Counted from the stretch's first letter, positions 11,609-21,391 are shown. The stretch is 64,000 nucleotides of DNA from Mycolicibacterium mageritense (GCF_010727475.1 NZ_AP022567.1:7936001-8000000); one strand, 5' to 3'. Notes: generated from the sequence alone by a model not told the origin. A program made the numbers and translations.

Positions 11609-11660
11609 GCTCCCAGCGTATGGCGTGGCTCAGCCCACACTCGAGCACGTCCCCGGTGCG

Positions 11661-14006
11661 CTATCCGCCTTCGAGCAGTTGGCGCCGCCGCCTCTCCTCG
11701 GTGAAGAACCGGTCCCGGGCGATGTGCTCGACCTTGTCCATGTCGCTGAGGATGCGGCGGATCTCGCGCAGGAAATCCTTGCGGCGGGATGTCAGGTCGG
11801 GTGCGGGCGTCAGCAGGTTCTGGTCGGCGGCCACCTGACGTGCGGTCGCGAACAACAGCGCCGACACCGACTCGTTGCTGCGCACCCGGCCTTGGGCCAC
11901 GTACTGCCGACCGACCCCGAGCGCCCGTTTCGTGAGTTCCTTCTCGCTGATCTCGGCGGGCGCGTCACGCAGCACGTCGGCGACGATCTCGTCGGCCTCG
12001 AAGAACGGCCGCAGCATCGCGCCCGCGATGAGGGGGCGTTTGGCCCGTAGCAGCTGGAAGATCTCCTCACCACCGGCGGAGATGTGCTTCTCCCAGTTGT
12101 CGTGCCACGACATCTCTTCGGTCACGTTCTCCCGGAACGCCGCCGAGTCGGCGAAGTAGAAGTCGAACTTGAGCAGGTCGCGCAGCCTCATCACCTGCGT
12201 CCAGAACGCCTGCAGCGGATCCTTTTCGGCGTGCGCGGCGTGCACCAGCGCGAGCTCGACGATCGAGGTCTCCAGGAACGCATGGATCAGTGAGTTGCGG
12301 TAGAACGCGGCCTCGAGTTCGTCCTCGGGCGCGATGCGCCACACGGGCTCGCGGCCCCCGTCGACCAGGGTGACCGGGTGCCCGTTGGACAACGCGTCGA
12401 CGGCCGACCGGACGCCGTCGAGGGTCCGCAGGCGCAGCGCACTGTTGGTCACCGGGGTGTTCTTGCGTTCCAGGTAGTCCAGCGAGTCCTGCAGCGTGTG
12501 GTGCAACTGCTCCAGCGTGAGCGCGGTGCCACGCGTGGTGAGCAGCAGCGCCGAAACCAGACCCGTGGCGTTGACCGGGGTGACCCGCAGGATGCGCCAT
12601 GCGACCTCGAAAGCCATCTTCTGCATCGCGAGCCGTTTGGCCGCCTCGTCATGGGCCATCTCGCCGTGCGGCTCGCCGAGGTACTGGCGCATCGAAACCG
12701 CTTCCGGGAAGCGGACATAGATCTTGCCGTAGTTGCGGTCCCCCTGGGCCTTGATGAAGCTGTAGAGCCACTTGAGTCCCTCGGGGGTCTTCTCCCCACC
12801 ACGGGCATAGGCCGCGTACTCCGCGGTCTCGTGCAGCTGGTCGAAACTGATCGACACAGGCTGCAGCAGAATGTCGTCGCTGCGGCCGTCGAGATACGCG
12901 TCGGCGACGTAGGACAGCAGTCCGAGCTTGGGCGGCAACATCTTTCCGGTCCGCGACCGCGTGCCCTCGATGGACCAGTTCAGGTTGAACCGCTTCTCCA
13001 CGATGTAGCCGACGTACTGCCGCAGCACGTACTTGTACAGCGGGTCGTCGAGCTTGCGGCGGATGAAGATGACGCCCGAATGCCGGAACAGCGGCCCCAT
13101 CAGGCCGAACGACAGGTTGATGCCGGCGAACGTGTACACCGGCGGCAACCGGTTCTCCTGCATCGCCACTGGGACGATCACGCCGTCGAGGTAGGACCGG
13201 TGCGAGAACAGCAGCACGGCCGGGTGCGTTTCCAGGGCGTGCCGCATCGACTCGATCTCGGCGCGGTCATAGTCGATTCGCGGATCGAAGCCCCGGCTGA
13301 AGATCGCCCGGCCCAGCGTCGGGATGAGGTCGACGGAGAAGCGGCTCCACCCGGTGGAGAGCTCGTCGAGCATCTCCCCGGCCTTCTCGACCGTGGCTCC
13401 GGGGATCTGCTCGAGCCCCTGCCGGAAGCGCGCCGAGTCCAGCATCTCGGGTTTGACCAGCCGGGGCGACTTGTATTCGGGGCCGAGCAGTCGCAGCTCC
13501 ACCCGCTCGATCGCAAGAACCGCCCGGCGCAGCACGAATCGCGCGAATTCCCTGGGGTTTTCGGCGACGGTGTTCTCACTCCACTGCTGCCGCAGCTCGG
13601 AAACCTTGGCAGGTTCGCCGGCCACGACCCTGGCGCGCGACGGATCCTTGCGCAGGATGCGCCGCTGCAGGATCTCCGGCGGCCGGTAGGTGTCACGGCC
13701 GGAGATCAGCCCGACCAGCTTCAGCCGCGTGGGCAGCCCCGCGGGCACCCAGAACACCCGCACGGGTACCACGAGGCGATCCTGGTCGGCTTCCAGTTCC
13801 TCGACGAGGCTCGCGAGTACGCCCGGCGACGGTTCGCCGTCCTCAGGCAGTTGCAAGACCTCGATCGACGAATCGGGGTGTTCCTTACGGTGGGTCTTGA
13901 GCCAGTCGTTGAGCAGTTCGAGTTCGGCGGGCGAGGACACCGACGCCAGCACAAGGGCATCGTCGGTCGTGCTGAAACTCGCGAAGAAGTCGGTCGGCGC
14001 GGTCAC
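11661..14006 (-). CDS. plsB: glycerol-3-phosphate 1-O-acyltransferase PlsB2
   Basis: 781 residues, close to Rv2482c (789). Transfers an acyl chain to sn-1 of glycerol 3-phosphate, first step of phospholipid and triacylglycerol synthesis at the membrane. Acyltransferase motif I is HRSYLD (in LLFSHRSYLDGVIV, about residue 268), followed by block II GPLFRHSGVIFIRR and block III SIEGTRSRTGK. Starts with GTG at 14006 in a 4-nt GTGA overlap with the stop of plsC, so both are translationally coupled in one lipid operon. The long C-terminal helical region is typical of bacterial PlsB. Confidence 0.93.
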   Translation of the reverse strand: MTAPTDFFASFSTTDDALVLASVSSPAELELLNDWLKTHRKEHPDSSIEVLQLPEDGEPSPGVLASLVEELEADQDRLVVPVRVFWVPAGLPTRLKLVGLISGRDTYRPPEILQRRILRKDPSRARVVAGEPAKVSELRQQWSENTVAENPREFARFVLRRAVLAIERVELRLLGPEYKSPRLVKPEMLDSARFRQGLEQIPGATVEKAGEMLDELSTGWSRFSVDLIPTLGRAIFSRGFDPRIDYDRAEIESMRHALETHPAVLLFSHRSYLDGVIVPVAMQENRLPPVYTFAGINLSFGLMGPLFRHSGVIFIRRKLDDPLYKYVLRQYVGYIVEKRFNLNWSIEGTRSRTGKMLPPKLGLLSYVADAYLDGRSDDILLQPVSISFDQLHETAEYAAYARGGEKTPEGLKWLYSFIKAQGDRNYGKIYVRFPEAVSMRQYLGEPHGEMAHDEAAKRLAMQKMAFEVAWRILRVTPVNATGLVSALLLTTRGTALTLEQLHHTLQDSLDYLERKNTPVTNSALRLRTLDGVRSAVDALSNGHPVTLVDGGREPVWRIAPEDELEAAFYRNSLIHAFLETSIVELALVHAAHAEKDPLQAFWTQVMRLRDLLKFDFYFADSAAFRENVTEEMSWHDNWEKHISAGGEEIFQLLRAKRPLIAGAMLRPFFEADEIVADVLRDAPAEISEKELTKRALGVGRQYVAQGRVRSNESVSALLFATARQVAADQNLLTPAPDLTSRRKDFLREIRRILSDMDKVEHIARDRFFTEERRRRQLLEGG

Positions 14007-15571
14007 GGCCGACCCTTCACGCTGCGTCCGGTGGATTTGGCCGGCGCCTTCTTCGCGGCCTTCCTGACCTCTGCGGCCCGTTTGTACAACGGGAATTCCG
14101 GCAGCTCGTCCTCCGGCCAGTCGATCAGGGTGTCGAGGAAGATCTGACGGACCTCATCGATGCGTTCGGTCAGGTTGTCGAGGGTCCAATCGTCCACCGG
14201 GATGGGCGGATACACCGCGACATCCACCGTTCCGGGATTGAACGTGCTGGAGTCGCGGGCCGCGATCACCTCGGCGTTCCGGATGACGATCGGGACGATC
14301 GGGATGCCCGCGGCCATGGCGATCCGGAACGGCCCCTTCTTGAACGGACCGACCTCGGTGGTGTCCAGCCGGGTGCCCTCCGGCGCGATCAGCACCGAAA
14401 GTCCCTTGCGCGCAAGTTCTTCGATCTTGTGCAGGCTTTCGATGGCTTTTTCCGGATCGTCCCGGTCGATGAACGCGGTATCCATCACCTTGCCCAGGGT
14501 GCCGACCAGCGGGTCGTTGGCCAGTTCCTTCTTGCCCACACCCGTGAAGTTGTCGCTCACCAGCGTTCCGGCGATCACGGGATCGGCCTGGTTGCGGTGA
14601 TTGAAGATGAAGACCGCAGGCCGCTGCTTGGTGAGGTTCTCCCGGCCCAGCACGTTGAGGCTGACGCCGGTGGCGCCCAACAGAACCCGGCCCATCATCG
14701 AGGTGAACAGGTTGACGCCGCTGCGCTTGCTGCGGTTGAGCAGCCCCCAGCCGATGGCACCGGCGGCCAGCGGCATCATCGAGGCGAACCCGGCCGCCGT
14801 GCGCAGTTGCGACACCGGGCTGCTGCCACTGCGGCTGCTGAAGCGCAGGATGGGCCAGCCACGCTTGGCCGCCACGGCGGCCAGTTTGCCGCCGGGGTTG
14901 GTCGGGCGCGGATTGCCCACCAGGTACATCAGCGCAACGTCCTCGTCGCCGTCGGCGTAGAAGTAGCTCTTGGTGAGGTCGACCCCGTTGGCAGCCGCGA
15001 ACTTCTGCACCGCATGGGCTTTGCCCGGTCCCCAGATCACCGGCCGCGCTACCTCACCGGTGATCAGGCCGTCGTCGTCGGTCTCGAACTTGTTGCTCAG
15101 CACGTTCTCGATACCCAAGAACCGTGCGACGGGTTCGACCTGCACCGTCAACGCCGACGAACTCAGCACCACGGTGTGGCCGCGGGCCATGTGGGCGCGC
15201 ACCATGGCGCGCATCTCGGGGTAGATGCGGTCCCGGACATGTTGGACGAACAGCCGCTCTCCCAGTTCGTCGAGGTCGCTCTCGGAGTTGCCCCGCAGCA
15301 TGCGCGCGCCCTTGCCGATGAGATCCTCGAACTCCGAGCGGCCGAGCTGGTGGTTCAGGCCGGCCTGCACCATGCCGATGAACTCGCCGACGCTCATCTG
15401 CCCGCGCCGCAACCGATCCTGGGTCATCAGCACGCCGGTGAAGCCGGCCACCAGAGTGCCGTCGAGGTCGAAGAACGCCCCGATCTCCGGGCCTTCCGGG
15501 CTCGCCTCGATCTCGGCCAGTGAACCCGGCAGCCGCTGCTTCGACTTGCCTGACTGCCCCGGTGATGTCAC
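14003..15571 (-). CDS. plsC: bifunctional HAD phosphatase-like / 1-acylglycerol-3-phosphate acyltransferase PlsC
   Basis: 522 residues from GTG 15571; this start is chosen because it shares GTGA (15568-15571) with the stop of the upstream WS/DGAT gene, although the frame is open further. The N-terminal half is a HAD hydrolase: FFDLDGTLV near residue 32 and YADGDEDVALM for the acidic motif, resembling phosphoserine phosphatases. The C-terminal half is a PlsC acyltransferase with NHRNQADPV (H-x4-D) and APEGTRLD. The fusion corresponds to Rv2483c. It would acylate lysophosphatidate at sn-2; the phosphatase substrate is unknown and may supply diacylglycerol to the adjacent WS/DGAT. Confidence 0.9.
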   Translation of the reverse strand: MTSPGQSGKSKQRLPGSLAEIEASPEGPEIGAFFDLDGTLVAGFTGVLMTQDRLRRGQMSVGEFIGMVQAGLNHQLGRSEFEDLIGKGARMLRGNSESDLDELGERLFVQHVRDRIYPEMRAMVRAHMARGHTVVLSSSALTVQVEPVARFLGIENVLSNKFETDDDGLITGEVARPVIWGPGKAHAVQKFAAANGVDLTKSYFYADGDEDVALMYLVGNPRPTNPGGKLAAVAAKRGWPILRFSSRSGSSPVSQLRTAAGFASMMPLAAGAIGWGLLNRSKRSGVNLFTSMMGRVLLGATGVSLNVLGRENLTKQRPAVFIFNHRNQADPVIAGTLVSDNFTGVGKKELANDPLVGTLGKVMDTAFIDRDDPEKAIESLHKIEELARKGLSVLIAPEGTRLDTTEVGPFKKGPFRIAMAAGIPIVPIVIRNAEVIAARDSSTFNPGTVDVAVYPPIPVDDWTLDNLTERIDEVRQIFLDTLIDWPEDELPEFPLYKRAAEVRKAAKKAPAKSTGRSVKGRP

Positions 15572-17046
15572 TGTGCGGCACTCCCGTTCGACGCGGATTC
15601 GGCCGTCGCGGGCACGTCGGCCGTGAACGTTGCCCCGGCGGCACGACCATCGCCACCGAGCGCGAGCACCTCGTTGAAGCCGTCGATCAGGCACTGCGCA
15701 AACAGGGGTTCGTTGGTGATCGACGCCCGGTCGTACCGCGTGGTGACGGTGACGTATCCCGACCGCGAGATCAGGACCGCCATGATCGCCACTCCCGGCA
15801 GCGGGCCAATGCCGTAGTGCCGCAGGATTTTTGCCCCGGCGATGAACGTGTCGCCGGCATACATGGGCACGTTGCTGGCCTGCACGTCGGAGTGCACCAC
15901 CGATCCCGCCACCGACTCCAGGAACGTGTCCGGCAGAAAGCTCAGGACGGGGGCGATTGCGCCGACCATGTCGATCGCGCGTTCTTCGCGCTTGCTGGTC
16001 ATCTGCGCACGCACCGCCTTGATGCGCTGTTCGGGATCGACGATGCCGACCGGCGCGGCCAGATTGACCCCGGCGAACCGGTTGCCGCCTGCCGGATCAT
16101 CCTCGGACCGGAGGTTGACCGGCACCGCCATCGGCAGATTCTGGATCGGGATTCCCATCGCATCGTGGTACAGCCGCAACGCACCGCACAGGCCCGCCAG
16201 ATACGCGTCGTTGATCGAACCGCCCGCGGCCTTCGAGGCCTTGTGCAGGTCGCTGAACTTGATGTCGATGGCCTCGGTCCGCGACGACAGGCTGCGCCTG
16301 CGCAGCAGCGGAGACGGATCCGCCGCCGGTCCCATGACACGTGCGCCCGACATGGCGTAGTCGACCACACCGCTGACCGCCGAGACCGGGTCGCGGACCA
16401 CCCGGGTCGCGGCGCGCGCCGCTCCGCCGAGCGCACCCAGCAGACCACCGGCGATCGCGCCGGGCAGCCGGTTCAAGCCTTCCCGCATGAGGTCGTTGGG
16501 CGAGAGATCCTGCGGGATGGGCAGGGGTGGGGTCTGTCTGGGTTCGGGATCACGTTCGAGGTCGTAGATGCTGGCGAACATCTCGACCCCGCCGACGCCA
16601 TCGGTCACCGCGTGGCTCAGGTGAAGGATGGTGGCGGCCCGGTCGCCTTCCAGGCCCTCCACGAGGGTCGCACTCCACAGGGGCCGCGTGATGTCCATGG
16701 GCGACTGCATCGCGATCTCCGCGAGGTCGATCAGGTCGCGGACGGTGCCCGGAGCGGGCACCCGGACCCGGCGCACGTGGTAATCGAGGTTGAAGTCCGG
16801 GTCGACCACCCATCGCGGCGCCACGGTCGGCAGCGTCGGCATGACGACTTTCTGACGTAACCGCAGAACCTTGCGCGACGCGTTCTCGAACCGGGTGCGG
16901 AAACGCTCCCAGTCCGGGGTGGTGTCGAGGATCTCGACGCCCATGATGCCCGAGCGAGTGCGCGGATTTGCCTCCCCACGGTGCAGGAGCGTGTCGACCG
17001 CACTCAATTCTTCGGATAACACTGCCGTATCCGGCACGTCGCTCAT
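15568..17046 (-). CDS. wax ester synthase / diacylglycerol acyltransferase (WS/DGAT, Tgs family)
   Basis: 492 residues from ATG 17046, preceded by GGGGAGGAGAGG 8 nt upstream; Rv2484c is 491. Condenses acyl-CoA with diacylglycerol or fatty alcohol to make storage triacylglycerol or wax ester at the membrane. The active-site motif reads SHAVTDG (in ILHLSHAVTDGVGG), so the first His of the canonical HHxxxDG is Ser while the catalytic second His, Asp and Gly remain. The second family motif NDAYLAGLCGAL is present. First gene of the operon WS/DGAT-plsC-plsB, all linked by 4-nt overlaps: a compact route from acyl-CoA to neutral lipid. Confidence 0.9.
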   Translation of the reverse strand: MSDVPDTAVLSEELSAVDTLLHRGEANPRTRSGIMGVEILDTTPDWERFRTRFENASRKVLRLRQKVVMPTLPTVAPRWVVDPDFNLDYHVRRVRVPAPGTVRDLIDLAEIAMQSPMDITRPLWSATLVEGLEGDRAATILHLSHAVTDGVGGVEMFASIYDLERDPEPRQTPPLPIPQDLSPNDLMREGLNRLPGAIAGGLLGALGGAARAATRVVRDPVSAVSGVVDYAMSGARVMGPAADPSPLLRRRSLSSRTEAIDIKFSDLHKASKAAGGSINDAYLAGLCGALRLYHDAMGIPIQNLPMAVPVNLRSEDDPAGGNRFAGVNLAAPVGIVDPEQRIKAVRAQMTSKREERAIDMVGAIAPVLSFLPDTFLESVAGSVVHSDVQASNVPMYAGDTFIAGAKILRHYGIGPLPGVAIMAVLISRSGYVTVTTRYDRASITNEPLFAQCLIDGFNEVLALGGDGRAAGATFTADVPATAESASNGSAAQ

Positions 17047-17182
17047 AGCGTTGACCTCTCCTCCCCCTGGCTGCCCAAGTGCAGCGTCCACGCTAGTCCG
17101 CTGCCGGTGGCGGCGGGATGGCTTTGCCGGCTGCCACGGTGAGTGAGTCGGCCGGGCACTGCAAGATACACTCAGCGGCGCT

Positions 17183-17255
17183 GCCTCCGTAGCTCAGCGG
17201 ATAGAGCAGCCGCCTTCTAAGCGGTTGGTCGCAGGTTCGATCCCTGCCGGGGGCG
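17183..17255 (+). tRNA. tRNA-Arg(TCT)
   Basis: 73-nt cloverleaf with acceptor stem GCCTCCG/CGGGGGC, D arm AGCTCAGCGGATAGAGC, anticodon loop CTTCTAA (anticodon TCT) and T arm GCAGG-TTCGATC-CCTGC. CCA is not encoded. It lies at the left edge of the usp-prp-metE block. Confidence 0.95.
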
Positions 17256-17349
17256 CTCTGTGCCTGTTGACCGGCGCAAGATCAGTGTGCGCCGGGCTGA
17301 CACGCGCTACTGTCCTGATTGTCCTCGCAACCGGCAGTTCGGAGACGAC

Positions 17350-17838
17350 ATGGGCACCTATCGGACGGTAATTGTCGGCACCGACGGTTCGGAATCGTCG
17401 TTGCGGGCGGTCGACCGGGCAGCGACCATCGCGGCTCAGGAGAACGCGAAACTCATCGTCGCGAGTGCGCACCAACCCGTCGTCGAACGGGGCAGCTGGT
17501 CGAGGGCGCCGTCACACGATCATGTGGTCGACACCCGCGCTGCCGACTCGCTCCGCGAGGAGGGCTACAAGCTTCACGGCGCCGCACCCATCTACGAGAT
17601 TCTCCGGGAGGCCCGCGATCGCGCGAAGGCCGCAGGCGCCGGCGACATCGACGAGCGCGCGATCGAGGGCGCACCGGTCGACGCGTTGGTGAAACTGGCC
17701 GACGACGTCAAGGCCGACCTGGTCGTGGTGGGCGACGTGGGGCTCGACTCGGTTGCCGGGCGCCTCTTGGGCTCGGTGCCCGCCAACGTCGCCCGCCGGG
17801 CCAAGGTCGACATCCTCATCGTCCATACCGCGGGCTAG
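17350..17838 (+). CDS. universal stress protein, Rv1636-like (cAMP-binding type)
   Basis: 162 residues, single USP domain, cytoplasmic. The start ATG 17350 has GGAG 5 nt upstream. It opens YRTVIVGTDGSESSLRAVDR and ends VVGDVGLDSVAGRLLGSVPA followed by NVARRAKVDILIVHT, the USP nucleotide-binding loop G-x2-G-x9-G-S. The Gly-Asp-Val-Gly version and the APIYEIL...GAPVDALV segments are closest, from memory, to M. tuberculosis Rv1636, reported to bind cAMP with high affinity. Located just after tRNA-Arg and convergent with prpC (19 nt between stops). The link to methylcitrate metabolism, if any, is not shown by sequence. Confidence 0.9.
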   Translation: MGTYRTVIVGTDGSESSLRAVDRAATIAAQENAKLIVASAHQPVVERGSWSRAPSHDHVVDTRAADSLREEGYKLHGAAPIYEILREARDRAKAAGAGDIDERAIEGAPVDALVKLADDVKADLVVVGDVGLDSVAGRLLGSVPANVARRAKVDILIVHTAG

Positions 17839-17856
17839 GGCCGCCCGCCCGGTCGA

Positions 17857-18984
17857 TCAGCAGGGCAGGGTGCGCTGAGGCCTGCCGCTGTACTCACTCA
17901 GCGGCCGGATCAGGGCATTGGCGCCGGCCTGCTCCATGATGTGGGCGGTCCACCCGGTGATCCGGCTCATCACGAAGATCGGCGTGAAGCTCGGGATCGC
18001 GAAACCCATCAGGTAATAGGCGGGGCCGGTGGGAAAGTCGAGGTTCGGCTTGATCTTGGTGGCCGCATACATCGCACTTTCCAGCACGTCGTAGATGTCG
18101 AGCCAGCGCTGTCCGCCACGAACGGCGGCCACGCTCACCAGAGCCGCCTTCATGGTGGGCACCCGGGAATCACCGTTGCGGTAGACCCGGTGTCCGAATC
18201 CCATCACCTTGTCCTTGCGGGACAGCTTGCCGTGCAACCACTCTGCCGCACGGTCGGCAGACCCAATCTCGAGCATGTCGTGCATGACGGCCTCGTTGGC
18301 GCCGCCGTGCAAGGAGCCCTTCAGGGCACCGATCGCCGCCGTCACGGCGCTGTAGATGTCGGACTGCGTCGACGTCACGACCCGGGCCGCGAACGTCGAT
18401 GCGTTGAAGCTGTGCTCGGCGTACAGGATCATCGACTGTTCAAAGGCCTTGACCACGGCCGGTTCTGGCACTTCGCCGAAGCACATGTTCAGGAAGTTCT
18501 CCGAGTAGCCCAGGTGGCTGTGCGGCGGGATCGGTTCCAGACCTCGTCGGCGGCGCATGTCGGCGGCGACGATCGTCGGCAGGACCGCGTACATCCGCAG
18601 CGCCTTGGCCAGGTTGGCCGACACGCTGCCGTCGTCCTCGTCGGGATCTTCCGCGCCGAGATAGCTGATGACCGTGCGGACCACGTCCATCGGATGACAG
18701 TTGTCGGGCAGCTTGGTCAGCAGCGACTGCATCGACCGATCGATGCGCCGCGACGCGCGCTCGCGCTGCATGAACAGCGCCAGCTCCTGATCGGTCGGCA
18801 ATTCGCCGTGCCACAGCAGGTAGGCGACCTGCTCGAAGGTGCACTGCGCGGCCAGATCCTGCACGGGATAACCGCGGTAGGTCAGAGAATTCGTCTCGGG
18901 CACCACCTTGGAGATCGCGGTGGTGTCGACTACCACACCCGCCAGTCCCTTGTGGATCTTCGGCTTGTCATCGGTCAGGGTCAT
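17857..18984 (-). CDS. prpC: 2-methylcitrate synthase (citrate synthase family)
   Basis: 375 residues. Condenses propionyl-CoA with oxaloacetate, entry step of the methylcitrate cycle. Citrate-synthase landmarks: LKGSLHGGANEAVM with the substrate His (about residue 230), GFGHRVYRNGDSRVPTMK with the catalytic His (about 270) and NLDFPTGPAYYLMG with the catalytic Asp (about 320). The C-terminus RPLSEYSGRPQRTLPC is typical of PrpC. ATG overlaps the prpB stop by 4 nt (ATGA at 18981-18984), so it is the last gene of prpD-prpB-prpC. Context favours 2-methylcitrate over citrate synthase. Confidence 0.93.
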   Translation of the reverse strand: MTLTDDKPKIHKGLAGVVVDTTAISKVVPETNSLTYRGYPVQDLAAQCTFEQVAYLLWHGELPTDQELALFMQRERASRRIDRSMQSLLTKLPDNCHPMDVVRTVISYLGAEDPDEDDGSVSANLAKALRMYAVLPTIVAADMRRRRGLEPIPPHSHLGYSENFLNMCFGEVPEPAVVKAFEQSMILYAEHSFNASTFAARVVTSTQSDIYSAVTAAIGALKGSLHGGANEAVMHDMLEIGSADRAAEWLHGKLSRKDKVMGFGHRVYRNGDSRVPTMKAALVSVAAVRGGQRWLDIYDVLESAMYAATKIKPNLDFPTGPAYYLMGFAIPSFTPIFVMSRITGWTAHIMEQAGANALIRPLSEYSGRPQRTLPC

Positions 18985-19886
18985 CGCGGCACTCCCTCCA
19001 ACGAGAAGTTGTAGATCTCGGAGTCGAATTGGTTGTACTCGGGATAGCGGAGCAACTCGTAGAGCCGGCTGCGGTGTTGCATGTGCTCGAGCAGTCCGGA
19101 TTGTGTTCCTTCTGTCTCGATTTCACGCAGACCGACTTCGACGGCATGCATCGCCATACGCAGCGTGGTGACCGGATAGATGACGACGTTGTAGCCGATG
19201 TCCGCCAGCACCCGGGCGCCGATCAGCTCGGACTTGCCGAACTCGGTCATGTTGGCCAACAGCGGCGTGTCGACCGCCGCCCGGAACTGCTCGAAATCCG
19301 CCGGGCCGGAAAGCGCCTCGGTGAAGATGAGGTCCGCACCCGCGCCGGCGTACGCCTTGGCACGCTCGATGGCGGCGTCTAGACCCTCGACGCCCGCGGC
19401 ATCGGTGCGCGCACAGATGACGAAATTCGGATCTCTGCGCGCGGCGACGGCCGCCCGTAACCGCTTGACCATCTCCCCGGTCGGCACCACGGTCTTCCCG
19501 TCGAGGTGCCCGCACCGCTTGGGGTTCACCTGGTCTTCCAGATGCAGTCCGGTCAGACCCGCGTCTTCGAGCACGGTGACGGTACGTGCGGCGTTCATCG
19601 GTTCGCCGAAGCCGGTGTCGGCGTCGATGAACGTGGGAAGGTCTGTGGCCGAGGCGATCTGAGCGCCCCGCCCGGCGACCTCCGTCAGCGTGGTCAACCC
19701 GATGTCGGGTAGGCCGAGGTCGGCCGCAACCACCGCGCCCGAGACATAGACGCCGTCGAATCCGACTTCGGCTATCAGTTTCGCCACCAACGGTGAGAAG
19801 GCGCCGGGAAACCGTTGCAGACGACCCGATTCCAGACCGGCGCGGAACTGCCGGCGCTTGTCCGCGACCGGCGTGCGCGGGCCCAT
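18981..19886 (-). CDS. prpB: 2-methylisocitrate lyase
   Basis: 301 residues from ATG 19886, which overlaps the prpD stop by one base (TGATG); the open frame continues upstream but only inside prpD. PEP mutase/isocitrate lyase superfamily: YVSGAVVAADLGLPDIG, ADTGFGE with the metal-binding Asp, EDQVNPKRCGHLDGK with the KRCGH catalytic loop, and ICARTDAAGVEG. Cleaves 2-methylisocitrate to pyruvate and succinate. M. tuberculosis lacks PrpB and uses isocitrate lyase instead, so its presence here fits environmental fast growers. Confidence 0.93.
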   Translation of the reverse strand: MGPRTPVADKRRQFRAGLESGRLQRFPGAFSPLVAKLIAEVGFDGVYVSGAVVAADLGLPDIGLTTLTEVAGRGAQIASATDLPTFIDADTGFGEPMNAARTVTVLEDAGLTGLHLEDQVNPKRCGHLDGKTVVPTGEMVKRLRAAVAARRDPNFVICARTDAAGVEGLDAAIERAKAYAGAGADLIFTEALSGPADFEQFRAAVDTPLLANMTEFGKSELIGARVLADIGYNVVIYPVTTLRMAMHAVEVGLREIETEGTQSGLLEHMQHRSRLYELLRYPEYNQFDSEIYNFSLEGVPR

Positions 19887-21391
19887 CACCGGAAGATCCC
19901 CGAGGGAATCGTCGGCGCCTTGTCCAGCACCCGTGGGTCGACTCGCACATTGAGTGCCGCCAGGCCGCCCGCCGTGGTCGTGGCGACGTTCTCGACCGCA
20001 CTCAGGAACCGTTGCTGCTCCCGGTGTTCCACGACGCCGTCCGCCAGTTCGGCGAACTTGTCGACGTACTGCTCCCGACCGAACGGCCGGGCGCCCAACG
20101 GATGTGCGTCGGCCACAGCGAGCTCGTCGACTATGGTCTCCCCGCTCTTGAGTGTCACCACGGCCTTGGCGCCGAAGGCCTTCTCCGTGGGATCGGACGA
20201 GTGGTAGCGCCGGGTCCATTCGGGATCTTCGACCGTGGAGATCTTGCGCCACAACTCGATCGTGTCGGCGCGGTGCGCGCGTTCGGGCGCGTACGACCGC
20301 TCGTGATGCCAGGATCCGTCCTGCAGCGCGACGGCGAAGATGTACATGACAGAGTGGTCGAGGGTCTCCCGCGAAGCGTCGGGGTCGAACTTCTGCGGAT
20401 CGTTGCTGCCCGTACCGATCACCACGTGGGTGTGGTGGCTGGTGTGCAGCACGATGGTGGCGACCTGGTCCAGATCGCCGATCCGATCCCGCATCCGACG
20501 CGCCAGGTCGATGGGCGCCTGACTCTGGTACTCGGCCGAATGCTCCTTGGTGTAGCTGTCGAGGATGGCCCGCTTGGGCTCGCCGGGTGCGGGCAGCGGC
20601 ACGCGGTAGGTGTGGTCGGGGCCGGCGAGCAGCCAGGCGATCACGCCGTCCTCACCCTCCCAGATCGGGGCAGGCGACGCTTCACCACGCATCGCACGGT
20701 CGACGGCCTCGATCGCGACCTTGCCCGCCCATGCCGGCGCGAACGCCTTCCAACTGGAGATCAGGCCCTTGCGCGACTGCCGGGTCGCGGTGGTCAGATG
20801 CAGTGCCTGACCGATTGCGGCGTAGATGGTTTCGGCATCGAGCCGCAGCATCGTGCCCAAGCCGGCGGCGATCGACGGGCCCAGATGAGCGACGTGGTCG
20901 ATCTTGTGTTGATGCAGGCAGATTCCCTTCACCAGGTCGATCTGCACCTCGTACGCTGTTGCGATGCCACGGATCAGGTCGGCGCCGCGCACGCCCAGTT
21001 GCTGTGCCACCGCGACCAGAGCCGGGATGTTGTCGCCGGGATGGGAGTAATCGGCGGCCAGGAACGTGTCGTGGAAGTCGAGCTCTCGGACAGCCACGCC
21101 ATTGGCCCAGGCCGCCCACTCGGCCGGCACGGCGCCGTCGACACCGAATACGGTCGCCCCCTGACGAGTTCTGTGCGCCAGGGCTTGCGTACGGGCGACG
21201 GTCACGGGACGGCGGATCACCGAAGCAGCGGACACCGCGGCGTTGTCGATGATCCGGTTGACCACCATCGCCGCGGTCTCCGGCGGCACCTCCACCGGGT
21301 CCGCCGCGACTTCGGCGATCTTCCACGCCAGGTGCTCGGTCCGCGGAAAATCGTCGGCGCTACGCCGGGTTCTCACCTCATGTTCACGCAT
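19886..21391 (-). CDS. prpD: 2-methylcitrate dehydratase
   Basis: 501 residues from ATG 21391 (a GTG nine bases upstream is an alternative). MmgE/PrpD family, dehydrating 2-methylcitrate to 2-methyl-cis-aconitate in the cytoplasm. Recognisable segments: RSADDFPRTEHLAWKIAEVA at the start, DFHDTFLAADYSHPGDNIPA, GICLHQHKIDHVAHLGPSIA and SRKGLISSWKAFAPAWAGK. First gene of prpDBC, divergent from prpR across a short promoter region, as expected for PrpR-controlled expression on propionate or odd-chain substrates. Confidence 0.93.
   Translation of the reverse strand: MREHEVRTRRSADDFPRTEHLAWKIAEVAADPVEVPPETAAMVVNRIIDNAAVSAASVIRRPVTVARTQALAHRTRQGATVFGVDGAVPAEWAAWANGVAVRELDFHDTFLAADYSHPGDNIPALVAVAQQLGVRGADLIRGIATAYEVQIDLVKGICLHQHKIDHVAHLGPSIAAGLGTMLRLDAETIYAAIGQALHLTTATRQSRKGLISSWKAFAPAWAGKVAIEAVDRAMRGEASPAPIWEGEDGVIAWLLAGPDHTYRVPLPAPGEPKRAILDSYTKEHSAEYQSQAPIDLARRMRDRIGDLDQVATIVLHTSHHTHVVIGTGSNDPQKFDPDASRETLDHSVMYIFAVALQDGSWHHERSYAPERAHRADTIELWRKISTVEDPEWTRRYHSSDPTEKAFGAKAVVTLKSGETIVDELAVADAHPLGARPFGREQYVDKFAELADGVVEHREQQRFLSAVENVATTTAGGLAALNVRVDPRVLDKAPTIPSGIFR

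Noticed and set aside
12378..14147. 589-codon plus-strand frame opposite plsB
   Set aside because: Antisense shadow; plsB motifs on the minus strand are unambiguous.
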